The notes: generated by a model not told the origin, from the letters alone. A DNA stretch of 34,468 nucleotides from a virus (IMGVR_UViG_3300008470_000172:1-34468); one strand, 5' to 3'; shown: positions 1 through 7,399, counted from the first letter of the stretch. Numbers and translations: made by a program.

Positions 1-213
1 TCCTTTGCTTTTCAGCTTTTTATTATATGCCATGACCTTGGTGTAATTCCCAGTCTTGGCAGCTTCCTCTCTCAACTGTTCAAGCACTGCATCACTTTTT
101 CCTGATATTCCCCCGGCTTTTCCGGTAGAGATTCTTTTCTCTGGGGCAGGTGCTTTTTTACTTTTTTGATCCTTTTTTCTTTGGCGTTGCCTTTTTTGGT
201 GCTTCAAGTGCAT
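1..213 (-). CDS. Lysine-rich partial ORF running off the left edge; separate small gene or frameshifted tail of the 158-700 gene
   Basis: An open frame continues from inside the end of the neighbouring 158-700 gene to the window edge without a stop. It can be read from an ATG at 211-213, whose N-terminus (MHLKHQKRQRQRKK) looks like an out-of-frame artefact. The part after about position 160 looks properly coding and ends, within the window, in GNYTKVMAYNKKLKSKG. Removing one A from the A6 run at 161-166 (minus-strand sense) would fuse it to the 158-700 protein. I therefore read it either as the true C-terminus of that protein or as an overlapping gene. No family is recognised. Confidence 0.45.
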   Translation of the reverse strand, partial: MHLKHQKRQRQRKKDQKSKKAPAPEKRISTGKAGGISGKSDAVLEQLREEAAKTGNYTKVMAYNKKLKSKG

Positions 214-700
214 CTTCTTTTGCATCAGCTTCCTTTTGAGCATTAACAGCATCGGTTTCTTGCGCTGTTTTCGCTTCATCAATTAGCTTTTTCATGACAG
301 CAAATTCTTCTTTGGTTGTATCAGTACTAAGTTTGAAAGCATCTGGATCAATATCAACCAGTTCAGCAAAAGGCGCAAGTGCTTTGACACGTTTCCCAAG
401 CATCATTGCTTGCCCTGCTTTCTTCGCTTTTCCAGCATCTTTGTCTTCTGCTTCTTGACGTTCGTCATCGACCTTCGTAATGGCTTTTGACTTTTTCAGA
501 TTGATTTCGCGCACCTTGTTTGCTATTTTAGCATTTTTTGCTTTGCGTTCATTAATCTCTTTTTCGTCTTCTTCGTTTACAAATTCAGCATTTCCACGGT
601 TAACCATATCAACAGCAACCACACGACCAATATTTTTCACTTGTCCGATTTCTAAACCGAACGATTTCTTGGTGATTCTAATATCAACTTTATTTGACAT
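158..700 (-). CDS. Head-region protein, charged and lysine-rich, unknown function
   Basis: The protein has about 180 residues if it starts at the ATG at 698-700 (MSNKVDIRITKK). An in-frame ATG eight codons upstream lies in the intercistronic hairpin and is a less likely start. The N-terminus is compact, followed by a charged, probably coiled-coil middle rich in E, K and A. The C-terminus is a lysine/alanine tail (PKKATPKKKGSKK). It lies directly downstream of the major capsid gene, in the slot where phages carry head accessory or head-tail connector genes. No conserved motif identifies it. See 1-213 for the possible frameshifted extension. Confidence 0.7.
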   Translation of the reverse strand: MSNKVDIRITKKSFGLEIGQVKNIGRVVAVDMVNRGNAEFVNEEDEKEINERKAKNAKIANKVREINLKKSKAITKVDDERQEAEDKDAGKAKKAGQAMMLGKRVKALAPFAELVDIDPDAFKLSTDTTKEEFAVMKKLIDEAKTAQETDAVNAQKEADAKEDALEAPKKATPKKKGSKK

Positions 701-715
701 ATTCAAGTGTATTAA

Positions 716-742
716 ATGGACCATTCAACGCAAATGGTCCAT
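716..742 (-). terminator. Intercistronic hairpin between capsid gene and the next gene
   Basis: There is a perfect 10-bp inverted repeat (716-725 with 733-742, 7-nt loop) immediately after the capsid stop codon. On the minus strand it is followed only by a short AT stretch and not by a good T-run. It may act as a weak or partial terminator, or as an mRNA-stabilising hairpin that keeps capsid expression above that of the downstream gene. Confidence 0.5.
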
Positions 743-750
743 AATTAATA

Positions 751-2229
751 TTATATAGTGATAGCCGTCAACGCCGTTGAAATGTCTGAAACGTGCATGA
801 ATGCGTTTTGCTGGTTTGTTTTTACCAACATGTTCAAACGTTCGTATGCTTTAACAGTTACAATTTCCTGTTCGAAGTTGTCGTTGTTCTCATAAGAGAA
901 TTCAATTGAAGCGTTTCTTCTTTGGTAAATCGCCGCTTTCGTTGAATCAAAGATATAGAATTCGTTTTCAGGAACGTTTGGATTTGGTATCACTAAAACG
1001 TTTCCATCAATCCAAATGCTTCCGCTTCTGTCTTGGAAAATACGAGGGTCAACAGTACCTGATTTGATGTAGTTATCATCACCATCTTTTGTCAACTTCA
1101 TTAATGTGTAATCTTTAGGATTAACATAAACAGTGTCAGCCATGAAAGAATTTTGTTCACCGAATGCCATGACTTGAGCAGCGGCAACAACAATCAAATC
1201 AATGATAGTAGCCGCTTGAACGCTTGACGTGTAAACAGCTGCAGGATTTGCCGCGTTAAACGTCGAAGAATAGAAGTCAATACTTGTTGTATTTGGGTTA
1301 ATACCATCAGCAAGCAAGAAATCGTTATCAATCTTCAATTGAAGTGAAGAAGTAAGCAATTCACGGATTTCACCATCAACAAAGTCATAATCTTCTAGCA
1401 TATCGATACAAATATCAACCATATCACGAACTTTCGTCGTTTGCAACGTTTTAGTTGCCCAAGTTAATTTTGTGTTATGAGTCGAAACACCACACATTGC
1501 AACGTTCTTTGCATCACGTACAACTGTCGCTTGGTCTCTGTATTTGATGTATTCCTTGTTTGTAGGAACAACACGGATTCTGTCTTTGATGTACGTTCTT
1601 TTGTGTGGAATCTTGTCTGTTCCTTCTAAAAATTGTGCATAAGCAACACGATCACCGATATCTGTCGGCCCTTGTGAAGCCTTCATTGCGATGTCAAACT
1701 TAACCGTTCCTTTTCCTGATTTCGTTAATTCTTTTAACTCGTCTTTGTACTTTTTCAACTGGTCAACAACTCCAACAGCTACTTCTTTAGGTGCTGATTC
1801 AGTTGCTTTTTTAAGTGCAAGAAGTGTATGATCGTTTTCTTCGATCAAAGAATTCATTTGCTTTTGTAGTAATTCTAAAGTTTTAGAATCAGCACTTTCG
1901 GCAATCGCTTTGACAATCATGTCACTGATGTCTTTCTTTTGTGTTGCGGAATCGAATCGTTGCTTTTCGGCAAGATAGGCTTCAAGTTCCTCAAACTTTA
2001 ACGCATCTTTTTCTTCCTTTGATTTCTCTGTAAAATCAGGAATTAAGATAACTTCACGCATTAGCCCCGCGCTTAACATTGGTGACTTGTACATCAAGGC
2101 ACTGAACAAACCCATTGAAACTGTCACCGATCCGGCTAACATTTCATTTTGTGTTCCAATTGCAATCAAGCCGTAAACGACTGAAAGCATTACTACGGCT
2201 AAAACAGCCTTAAACATTCTACTTTTCAT
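751..2229 (-). CDS. Major capsid protein, HK97 fold, with hydrophobic N-terminal extension
   Basis: This is the shell subunit (492 residues). Residues about 70-165 are charged and helical, like the delta/scaffold region of HK97-type capsid proteins. The C-terminal half carries the expected pattern ending in the typical region around KAYERLNMLVKTNQQNAF. It follows the prohead protease gene by 3 nt, the usual protease-capsid pair. Residues about 6-24 and 32-55 are two strongly hydrophobic stretches that could be membrane segments, which is unusual for a capsid protein. An internal Met at about residue 57 (MREVILIPDF) is an alternative start, but the tight spacing to the upstream stop favours the long form. 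Cleavage of the N-terminus by the protease is plausible but not shown. Confidence 0.87.
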   Translation of the reverse strand: MKSRMFKAVLAVVMLSVVYGLIAIGTQNEMLAGSVTVSMGLFSALMYKSPMLSAGLMREVILIPDFTEKSKEEKDALKFEELEAYLAEKQRFDSATQKKDISDMIVKAIAESADSKTLELLQKQMNSLIEENDHTLLALKKATESAPKEVAVGVVDQLKKYKDELKELTKSGKGTVKFDIAMKASQGPTDIGDRVAYAQFLEGTDKIPHKRTYIKDRIRVVPTNKEYIKYRDQATVVRDAKNVAMCGVSTHNTKLTWATKTLQTTKVRDMVDICIDMLEDYDFVDGEIRELLTSSLQLKIDNDFLLADGINPNTTSIDFYSSTFNAANPAAVYTSSVQAATIIDLIVVAAAQVMAFGEQNSFMADTVYVNPKDYTLMKLTKDGDDNYIKSGTVDPRIFQDRSGSIWIDGNVLVIPNPNVPENEFYIFDSTKAAIYQRRNASIEFSYENNDNFEQEIVTVKAYERLNMLVKTNQQNAFMHVSDISTALTAITI

Positions 2230-2232
2230 TTT

Positions 2233-3102
2233 TTATGAATTTTGCATTAATAATAATTTGCGTTTTTGTTCTTCTTCATCAAGAGTGTTCGCCAACGGCT
2301 CTGATTGTTCTTCTTTTATTTCAAGAGTGTCTTTCGACGGCTCTGAAAGGTCTTTTGAAAAAATTGATGTTGCGTCATTTGATCCACCTGCAACAACAAG
2401 GCTTCCTTCTTTATAAATTTGTAATTCTTCAACACCCCAAAAATAAGCGTCTTTTTCAACTTCTTCTTTGTTAGATATTGAACCTATTCGTTCATCATAG
2501 TACTTCTTTTCAGCTTCAAATCCCTTTTCAGTTGAATCAATACCAAGAACTATCTTGTGATAAACCATTCTAATTGAATTCTCGAAGTCAGCAACCTTGC
2601 TTTCGATAGCCTGAAGAACATCTTTTCGTACAATCTTGTCTTTGTTTATCTCAAAAACAAGTGCTTCTGTTTTTCCAACGTAGTCTTTCCCTACAACAGA
2701 CCAATCAATCGATTGAACCGACATAGTAATATCTTTAGGCCATGCAATGATTGAATCGAATTTGATTTCATGATCTAAAGCATAATGAATTTTTCCTTGC
2801 TGATCCTTCACTGTTTTAGTGAAACAACCGTCGAAATGACAGTCTTTGTGTGAATCCAAATATCTTGTTGTTGATATAATTGGATAGATAAAACCTTCTT
2901 TTGCTTCAATTCCTGCTTTAATGGTAGACGTTTTCATCGGTGCATTCAAAGAAAATAATTGACCTTTTTCCGCTGACTTGTGAACCTGTGCTTTCTTGAT
3001 TCCGATGATTTTATCAGCGTTCGTTTTCAATGCAAGGTGCATTTCTGCTTTCGTCTTGAATTCTTGCCCTGGTAACTCTATAGCCTTAAAGATTTCGTTC
3101 AT
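2233..3102 (-). CDS. Prohead maturation protease (HK97/S78-like)
   Basis: This protein (289 residues) probably processes the procapsid before DNA packaging. The visible signature follows the S78 family layout. A YLDSHKDCHFDGCF segment at 81-94 corresponds to the family's 'D..GD...G.F' region. A histidine lies in YALDHEIKFD (about H111) and a serine in ENSIRMVY (about S176), which are the likely catalytic pair. A late VEELQIYKEGSLV segment matches the 'EvSlV..paN' region. The C-terminal tail is acidic and probably disordered. It sits directly upstream of the capsid gene, and its ATG overlaps the stop of the 39-residue ORF upstream. Catalytic residues are assigned by pattern only. Confidence 0.83.
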   Translation of the reverse strand: MNEIFKAIELPGQEFKTKAEMHLALKTNADKIIGIKKAQVHKSAEKGQLFSLNAPMKTSTIKAGIEAKEGFIYPIISTTRYLDSHKDCHFDGCFTKTVKDQQGKIHYALDHEIKFDSIIAWPKDITMSVQSIDWSVVGKDYVGKTEALVFEINKDKIVRKDVLQAIESKVADFENSIRMVYHKIVLGIDSTEKGFEAEKKYYDERIGSISNKEEVEKDAYFWGVEELQIYKEGSLVVAGGSNDATSIFSKDLSEPSKDTLEIKEEQSEPLANTLDEEEQKRKLLLMQNS

Positions 3103-3218
3103 TTTGTCACAGATTTTCCAGTAGTTTTTGATTTAACATCTTGTAAGATTTTAGACTTTAAAGGTGAGTTTTTCACGCCTTGCATCTTTTTCTTAACATC
3201 CTTTAAATTTTCACACAT
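3099..3218 (-). CDS. Small basic protein (39 aa) upstream of the prohead protease
   Basis: The ORF starts MCENLKDVKKKM, is rich in lysine and serine, and ends in KTTGKSVTK. Its TGA overlaps the protease ATG (ATGA), the classical arrangement for translational coupling. This makes it credible despite its length. It is the first gene of the minus-strand head operon and diverges from the portal gene. No family is recognised. Confidence 0.6.
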   Translation of the reverse strand: MCENLKDVKKKMQGVKNSPLKSKILQDVKSKTTGKSVTK

Positions 3219-3264
3219 AATGTTACATTATTGTATAAAAGTAAGAATTTCAACAATAAAATCA

Positions 3265-3272
3265 TATTTTTG
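3265..3272 (+). promoter_or_regulatory. Portal gene promoter, -7 element TATTTTTG
   Basis: TATTTTTG matches the Bacteroidota -7 consensus TAnnTTTG and ends 28 nt before the portal ATG, on the plus strand. I do not see a TTG at the ideal -33 spacing. It lies in the only divergent intergenic region of the window (3219-3300), which holds no other gene. Confidence 0.5.
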
Positions 3273-3300
3273 TTTTAAAACAATCATTTAATTTTGAAGC

Positions 3301-4560
3301 ATGGCGCAAATTACAAGTAATAGTTTTAGAGGTATAAACATCTTCAGACGCGGAAACGACAGGTACACAACAACACCAAACTTGATCCCTAACTTGTTAA
3401 ACCTATTCAATAAAAGTGCTGACTATCTTTCAATTGACGGCCATGAATCCGAAATACTTAAGACAACGCCCCAATTGAAAGCGGTTGTTTATAGAAAGGC
3501 AGAAATGATTTCAAACGGTAAATGGGTACATTATGGCCGTGATGGAAAGCCAATTGATAATTCGCCAATTGTTAAACGATTAAACAAACCAAACCCATTT
3601 CAAACGGGCCGTGAATTCATCATTCAAAATTCTGTTCAAAAATCAACATACGGAAACGCATTGACATACATCTTGAAAGGTTCGAAACTTGCACCTGTTC
3701 CGTCTGCTTTTTGGAATCTTGCACCGCAATTCATGACTGTTGAACGTACAGGAAAGATTTTTAACATGACTGAAGAATCTGAAATCATTTCTTCTTACAG
3801 ATTGAACTTTGATTCAGCAACAGGAATTTCACAGGAAACATTCGAACCGCACGAAATCCTTCACAGAAATATTCAAGATGTTGATGATCCCATCGTTGGA
3901 ACGTCACCACTTCACGCAATCAAAATGCCCTTGTCAAACATTCGTGGTGCTTATGGTTTCCGTAATGTATTGATTACAGAAAAAGGTGCGCTTGGTATTC
4001 TGTCAAATAATTCAAAAGGAAGTGCGGGTGCTTTGCCATTAACAAACGATGAAAGAAAGAAAATTGATACCGCATACACTAGAAACTACGGAATCAGCGA
4101 GAAACAAAGAAAGGTGTTGTTGACAAATGCATCTTTATTGTGGCAACCAACAAGTTTTCCAACGAAGGATATGATGCTTTTCGAAGAAGTTTCTGATGAT
4201 TTCCGCGCAATAATTGATGTATACGGAATGGATGAATACTTGTTTTCCGTTGGTGGTGTTGGTGGCGGTTCCACTTATGAAAATAAGAATTCAGCGAAGA
4301 AAGGCGTTTATGAAGATACAATCATTCCTGAAGGTGAAGACCTTGCACGTGGAATGACAGACAAATTGAACCTGGAAGACAAGGGTGAATGGTTGGAACT
4401 GGATTATTCACATCTTGCAATACTTCAAGAAGATCAAGTTTTGAAATCAGAAGTTCAAAAGAACAAAGCAGAAACAGCAAGAACAATGAAACAATCGAAC
4501 GGACTTTGGTCTGATGCTGAAATCAAAGAAGTTGTTGATCTGATTCCCGAAAAGAAATAA
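3301..4560 (+). CDS. Phage portal protein (HK97 family), inverted relative to the rest of the genome
   Basis: The portal ring occupies one capsid vertex and is the docking point for terminase and tail. The 419 residues fit the family. Recognisable stretches include TPQLKAVVYRKAEMIS, a proline-containing NKPNPFQTGREFI, STYGNALTY, the EILH segment before a 'DD.IVGTSPL' region, and a C-terminal 'MTDKLNLEDKGEWLELDYS' region. It lies beside the protease and capsid genes as expected, but on the opposite strand from them and from both terminase genes. It has its own upstream -7 element and ends at a bidirectional terminator, so it is a monocistronic unit convergent with the operon at 6510-4633. Confidence 0.9.
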   Translation: MAQITSNSFRGINIFRRGNDRYTTTPNLIPNLLNLFNKSADYLSIDGHESEILKTTPQLKAVVYRKAEMISNGKWVHYGRDGKPIDNSPIVKRLNKPNPFQTGREFIIQNSVQKSTYGNALTYILKGSKLAPVPSAFWNLAPQFMTVERTGKIFNMTEESEIISSYRLNFDSATGISQETFEPHEILHRNIQDVDDPIVGTSPLHAIKMPLSNIRGAYGFRNVLITEKGALGILSNNSKGSAGALPLTNDERKKIDTAYTRNYGISEKQRKVLLTNASLLWQPTSFPTKDMMLFEEVSDDFRAIIDVYGMDEYLFSVGGVGGGSTYENKNSAKKGVYEDTIIPEGEDLARGMTDKLNLEDKGEWLELDYSHLAILQEDQVLKSEVQKNKAETARTMKQSNGLWSDAEIKEVVDLIPEKK

Positions 4561-4568
4561 GCACAAAA

Positions 4569-4594
4569 AAAAGGGAAACTTTCGAATCCCTTTT
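4569..4594. terminator. Bidirectional terminator between portal and the convergent operon
   Basis: AAAAGGGA (4569-4576) and TCCCTTTT (4587-4594) form an 8-bp stem. The flanking A-run and T-run give a U-tract on either strand. It lies 8 nt after the portal stop and about 38 nt after the stop of the convergent 4633-5211 gene, so it can end both transcripts. Confidence 0.72.
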
Positions 4595-4632
4595 AACCTA
4601 ACCATTCATATTCACTATGACTGACAATATAG

Positions 4633-5211
4633 TCATTTGTTTTTAAGTGCTTCTATCTTCTTACCCATTTCTTCGTAAGACTTCTCGAGTTCGTTTAGTT
4701 CGGTGTTTGTTTCAATGATGGTTGCCCATTGGCCGTTGTTAAATATGCACCATTCGCCATATCCTAAACAGTGTAACATGTTGTTGTGAAATTCCATATT
4801 TACCGAACCTACTTTGCCATTATCACGCTTAACTGCACTAGTGTTTACTCCACCTTTAACCGCTTTAAATTCTACATTATAAACAAACCCTCGTTTAACC
4901 GCCTCAGCTTTTAATGCTGTCTCTACTTCGGTGTGGGTGGCTTCTTGCCATTCATTTGATTCAATCATGACTATAGAATTGCCCCAACCGTACATTTGGT
5001 TAACACCATAAGAACAGCCAACTCCTTGTTTATTTGCTATTGTACCTGATTTATGCTTGTACCACTTACCAACTCCTAGTGCAGGTAATAAACCCTTGTC
5101 TTTCTTGAATTGTTCTAAGTCCTTCCTAACTGTTGGGTTTACCTCGCTAAGAATATAATCCTTAAACTCATCTAGTAACCCGTTAACTTCTTCTGTGTTA
5201 AATGTTTTCAT
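4633..5211 (-). CDS. Hypothetical phage protein, 192 aa, with aromatic/glycine-rich core
   Basis: The N-terminus is predicted helical (EEVNGLLDEFKDYIL). The core resembles small beta-rich phage proteins of flavobacteria, with GKWYKHKSG, CSYGVNQMYGWGNS and GYGEWCIFNNGQW. The C-terminus is a short coiled coil (ELEKSYEEMGKKIEALKNK). It is the last gene of a minus-strand operon, 2 nt after the DUF4494 gene. I do not recognise a function. The repeated W/G pattern suggests a small beta-domain. Confidence 0.68.
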   Translation of the reverse strand: MKTFNTEEVNGLLDEFKDYILSEVNPTVRKDLEQFKKDKGLLPALGVGKWYKHKSGTIANKQGVGCSYGVNQMYGWGNSIVMIESNEWQEATHTEVETALKAEAVKRGFVYNVEFKAVKGGVNTSAVKRDNGKVGSVNMEFHNNMLHCLGYGEWCIFNNGQWATIIETNTELNELEKSYEEMGKKIEALKNK

Positions 5212-5213
5212 GT

Positions 5214-5654
5214 TTATTGTTTTTCTGAATTATAAGGAAAGATTTCAATCAATGGCGACACCTTGATTTCAGGAATTTCGAAGGTAACCATCAGTGTTGA
5301 CAATGATTCTTTGATTCTTTGATATGCCTGTTCAACAGATTCTGCAGAAACCAAGAAGTTTTGCGTCACCTTTTTTGCTTTGTCTGACTCCCCTTCTTCA
5401 ATTCCTTCATATTTAATCTTCACTTTGTACCACACATCAGCGTCATCATACGCAAAGATGTCATGTATTTCTGTGCGCACTATCTGAACGACGTTGAATT
5501 CACCGCGAATGATTTGACCTAGTTCTTCATAGATTCGTGCTTCAGCGTCTGTAAATGTCATCGCTGAAAGAAGATAAGGTTCTGATACACGTTTCAGTGC
5601 TCCGTTGTCAAGTTGTTTTGTGTACTTGACTTTTACTGTAAACCAGTTGTTCAT
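5214..5654 (-). CDS. DUF4494 family protein
   Basis: The 146 residues follow the DUF4494 pattern known from Bacteroidota phages and mobile elements: WFTVKVKYTKQLDNG, then SEPYLLSAMTFTDAEARIYEEL, then a mid-region VWYKVKIKYEG. The function of the family is not known. Its ATG overlaps the stop of the upstream 5651-5995 gene by 4 nt, which suggests translational coupling. Confidence 0.85.
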   Translation of the reverse strand: MNNWFTVKVKYTKQLDNGALKRVSEPYLLSAMTFTDAEARIYEELGQIIRGEFNVVQIVRTEIHDIFAYDDADVWYKVKIKYEGIEEGESDKAKKVTQNFLVSAESVEQAYQRIKESLSTLMVTFEIPEIKVSPLIEIFPYNSEKQ

Positions 5655-5995
5655 AATTTAATCGCTTTTATAAGTTCAACATCAAAGTCAATCAACACCA
5701 TTTTAATCGTAATGTCATCATACTTTTCGGCTTTGTATGTGTATTTATTCAGAAGTTCAGACCGTGAAATTCTTGAAGTGTCAGACAGTTCAATCAGAAT
5801 TGTTTCACCAAATTCGATTCCACAATTTTTCTTGAAGTGGATTTCATCTTGCATTAGATTATAAACTGAAACTTGTCCTTCATGTGTGTTGCAATCGTTA
5901 TGATTGACAAATACCACTTTTTCAGACTGTGGCAACATTTTGTTAAAGAATTCCGCGACACTGTTCTTCTTCACGTTTAATTTTACTTTTTTCAT
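5651..5995 (-). CDS. Hypothetical protein, 114 aa
   Basis: A small soluble protein beginning MKKVKLNVKKNSVAEFFNKM, without a recognisable domain. It overlaps the DUF4494 gene by 4 nt and lies 18 nt after the 6014-6322 gene, so it belongs to the same operon. No membrane segment or motif is visible. Confidence 0.65.
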   Translation of the reverse strand: MKKVKLNVKKNSVAEFFNKMLPQSEKVVFVNHNDCNTHEGQVSVYNLMQDEIHFKKNCGIEFGETILIELSDTSRISRSELLNKYTYKAEKYDDITIKMVLIDFDVELIKAIKL

Positions 5996-6013
5996 TTGGT
6001 TTGTATTTGTTTA

Positions 6014-6322
6014 TTAATTTTCGATTTTGTCCAATTGATTTTGAACCTTATCTTTCACCGCCTGTTCAGCTTCTTGAAACTTGATGAATTCTTCACGTGT
6101 GATTATCATGTAATCATTTTTAGGTATAATGAATGTGACGTGACATTCTGTTCCGTTCATCATATTGACAAACTTATTTTTAGAATGAATAAAGACACTT
6201 TTGACGTGATGATTTAATAATGTATAAGCGTTTGATCCAAGAACAACAACCATTTCTTCAGGCATGTGTTGCTTTATCATTTCTGACGCTTCAATGATCT
6301 GATCTAATATTGTATCACTCAT
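6014..6322 (-). CDS. Hypothetical protein, 102 aa
   Basis: A helix-rich N-terminus (MSDTILDQIIEASEMIKQHM) leads into an alternating beta/alpha middle and a charged helical C-terminus (FIKFQEAEQAVKDKVQNQLD). Its ATG overlaps the stop of the upstream 6319-6510 gene by 4 nt. No family is recognised. Confidence 0.65.
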   Translation of the reverse strand: MSDTILDQIIEASEMIKQHMPEEMVVVLGSNAYTLLNHHVKSVFIHSKNKFVNMMNGTECHVTFIIPKNDYMIITREEFIKFQEAEQAVKDKVQNQLDKIEN

Positions 6323-6510
6323 GCAACTGCTGAATTATTGAACCAAGCAAGCAGAATTTCTTGATCATCCAAAATGAATTTGAACCAATATTTGTCCATT
6401 GCTGATTGAACCGCTTGTTCGTGGGCCATTCCTTGACGTGTGTTTTCACGTACTTCTGAAACGACTTCGCTATATTTCGAAGTGATCGGTTGATTGATAG
6501 TGTTGTTCAT
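6319..6510 (-). CDS. Small hypothetical protein (63 aa), first gene of the DUF4494 operon
   Basis: I place the start at the ATG at 6508-6510 (MNNTINQPITSKYSEVV) and not at the in-frame ATG 60 nt upstream. The upstream stretch contains the promoter and leader box. The protein is mostly helical with an aromatic C-terminal part (KYWFKFILDDQEILLAWF). It begins the minus-strand operon 6510-4633. Confidence 0.65.
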   Translation of the reverse strand: MNNTINQPITSKYSEVVSEVRENTRQGMAHEQAVQSAMDKYWFKFILDDQEILLAWFNNSAVA

Positions 6511-6511
6511 T

Positions 6512-6562
6512 TGATGTATTTTAATTTGACTCCAAAGATAGAACAATATCCTTGATAAACAA
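6512..6562 (-). promoter_or_regulatory. Bacteroidota-type promoter with leader box (site 1)
   Basis: On the minus strand, TTG (6562-6560) is followed after exactly 19 nt by TATCTTTG (6540-6533), an excellent match to the Bacteroidota -33/-7 promoter. Four nt downstream comes a CAAATTAA...TACATCA box (6528-6512) that ends next to the ATG of the 63-aa gene. The same box recurs at 8058-8072, 16942-16957 and 22665-22680. Confidence 0.72.
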
Positions 6563-6620
6563 CAATTCAACGATTATATTGTCAAGTTGTTCAAAATGTT
6601 TGATTGTTTTGTGAAATAAA

Positions 6621-6650
6621 AAGCCGTCACCAAATGAATGATGACGGCTT
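6621..6650 (-). terminator. Rho-independent terminator after the 12-codon ORF
   Basis: AAGCCGTCA pairs with TGACGGCTT (6621-6629 with 6642-6650, 12-nt loop). On the minus strand the stem runs into a T-rich tract (TTTTTATTT). It ends transcription coming from the 6670-6708 mini-ORF, upstream of the site 1 promoter. Confidence 0.8.
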
Positions 6651-6669
6651 CAATTCCTGTTTTGTGATG

Positions 6670-6708
6670 TTAACAATTGCAACCACCACCTAGATAAATC
6701 TTTTTCAT
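6670..6708 (-). CDS. Putative 12-residue peptide MKKIYLGGGCNC in its own short transcription unit
   Basis: An ATG at 6706-6708 opens a 12-codon frame ending GGGCNC before TAA. It is bracketed by a terminator upstream (6768-6789) and one downstream (6621-6650), so the roughly 110-nt interval has no other gene. The AT-rich leader (GTTAATTAATTTT) resembles leaders of real genes here, and CTAAGATA at 6751-6758 (TATCTTAG on the minus strand) is a degenerate -7 element. It could be a real micropeptide, a leader peptide or chance. An alternative is a small RNA. Confidence 0.4.
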   Translation of the reverse strand: MKKIYLGGGCNC

Positions 6709-6767
6709 AACTGTAAAATTAATTAACTCTTGCAAAATTGCTTTGAACAACTAAGATAATCAAAAAA

Positions 6768-6789
6768 GGCGCACCGTTTCCAGTGCGCC
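6768..6789 (-). terminator. Strong GC-rich terminator after the 6814-7218 gene
   Basis: GGCGCAC (6768-6774) pairs with GTGCGCC (6783-6789) across an 8-nt loop and is followed on the minus strand by six T residues (6767-6762). It lies 25 nt after the stop of the membrane-protein gene. Confidence 0.85.
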
Positions 6790-6813
6790 AACCTAAACAG
6801 TCGATGAGAAAAA

Positions 6814-7218
6814 TCAACTGTGTTTCTTTATCAATTGGATTAATGACCAGATAAGCGTGTTTAATGTAGCGACTATCAACATAACAAGCACAACGTTGTA
6901 ATTCCATTCAAAGCCCATTACGAACCACCAAACCAACGTGTGAACCGAGGCCATACATGTTGAACACAAGATGAACGGTTTCATGATGTATAGGATTATT
7001 TTCATAATGTTCACTTTCATTGTGTCATACAAGTGAACACCATCAAACGGCGCAAGATTCTTGAATCTTTTATCAAGTTCTGCTTCTAAATCCGTTTTCC
7101 TTTCTGATAACTTATCAAACGGCTTTCTAAGGAAATACAGAATCATTCCTTTGTCGGTGATTGCTCTGAAGCCTAAAGAGGCAAGCGAAATCAATAATGC
7201 GATGTAGAGAATGTTCAT
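6814..7218 (-). CDS. Hypothetical membrane protein, 134 aa
   Basis: An N-terminal hydrophobic helix (MNILYIALLISLASLGF) is followed by a charged region (KLSERKTDLEAELDKRFKN). A C-terminal pair of hydrophobic segments includes WNYNVVLVMLIVATLNTLIW. The likely topology is three membrane helices. It is the last gene before a strong terminator and lies downstream of the tRNA-Cys gene. No family is recognised. Confidence 0.68.
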   Translation of the reverse strand: MNILYIALLISLASLGFRAITDKGMILYFLRKPFDKLSERKTDLEAELDKRFKNLAPFDGVHLYDTMKVNIMKIILYIMKPFILCSTCMASVHTLVWWFVMGFEWNYNVVLVMLIVATLNTLIWSLIQLIKKHS

Positions 7219-7328
7219 GTTGTTGGGTTTTAGTTAAAAAATGCCGTCTTTCCGTGCTGTCATGCTTCTAATGCTACTTAAATAACACCAACCATCTCGC
7301 AATAATGGTTGTTCTTCTGGAAAGTTTG

Positions 7329-7399
7329 AGCCTCCGACAGGATTCGAACCTGTGTGCACGGTTTTGCAGACCGCTACCTGACCACTCAGACACGGAGGC
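7329..7399 (-). tRNA. tRNA-Cys (GCA)
   Basis: A full cloverleaf can be drawn on the minus strand. The acceptor stem is GCCTCCG with CGGAGGC. The anticodon stem-loop GCGGT-CTGCAAA-ACCGT has anticodon GCA. The T-arm is ACAGG-TTCGAAT-CCTGT, and the discriminator base is U73, the known Cys identity base. The 3' CCA is not encoded. It starts 4 nt after the stop of the 7404-7721 gene, so it is probably cut from a longer transcript. The roughly 110 nt between it and the next gene holds only a weak hairpin (7290-7310). Confidence 0.93.

Noticed and set aside
158-166. A-AAA-AAG slippery heptamer at the end of the 158-700 gene as a -1 frameshift site
   Set aside because: The heptamer is in phase, but the -1 frame stops after a short non-coding-looking tail. 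The long coding-like frame downstream is the +1 frame, so -1 slippage does not explain it.
7290-7310. Hairpin AACCAT/ATGGTT after the tRNA gene
   Set aside because: Only six weak base pairs, a long loop and no T-run. Too little for a terminator call.
7219-7330. Open frame downstream of tRNA-Cys reading ...EEQPLLRDGWCYLSSIRS...
   Set aside because: It runs out of the tRNA T-arm, has no ATG except for the last nine codons (MTARKDGIF), and no promoter. Coding cannot be supported, although the sequence is not obviously random.
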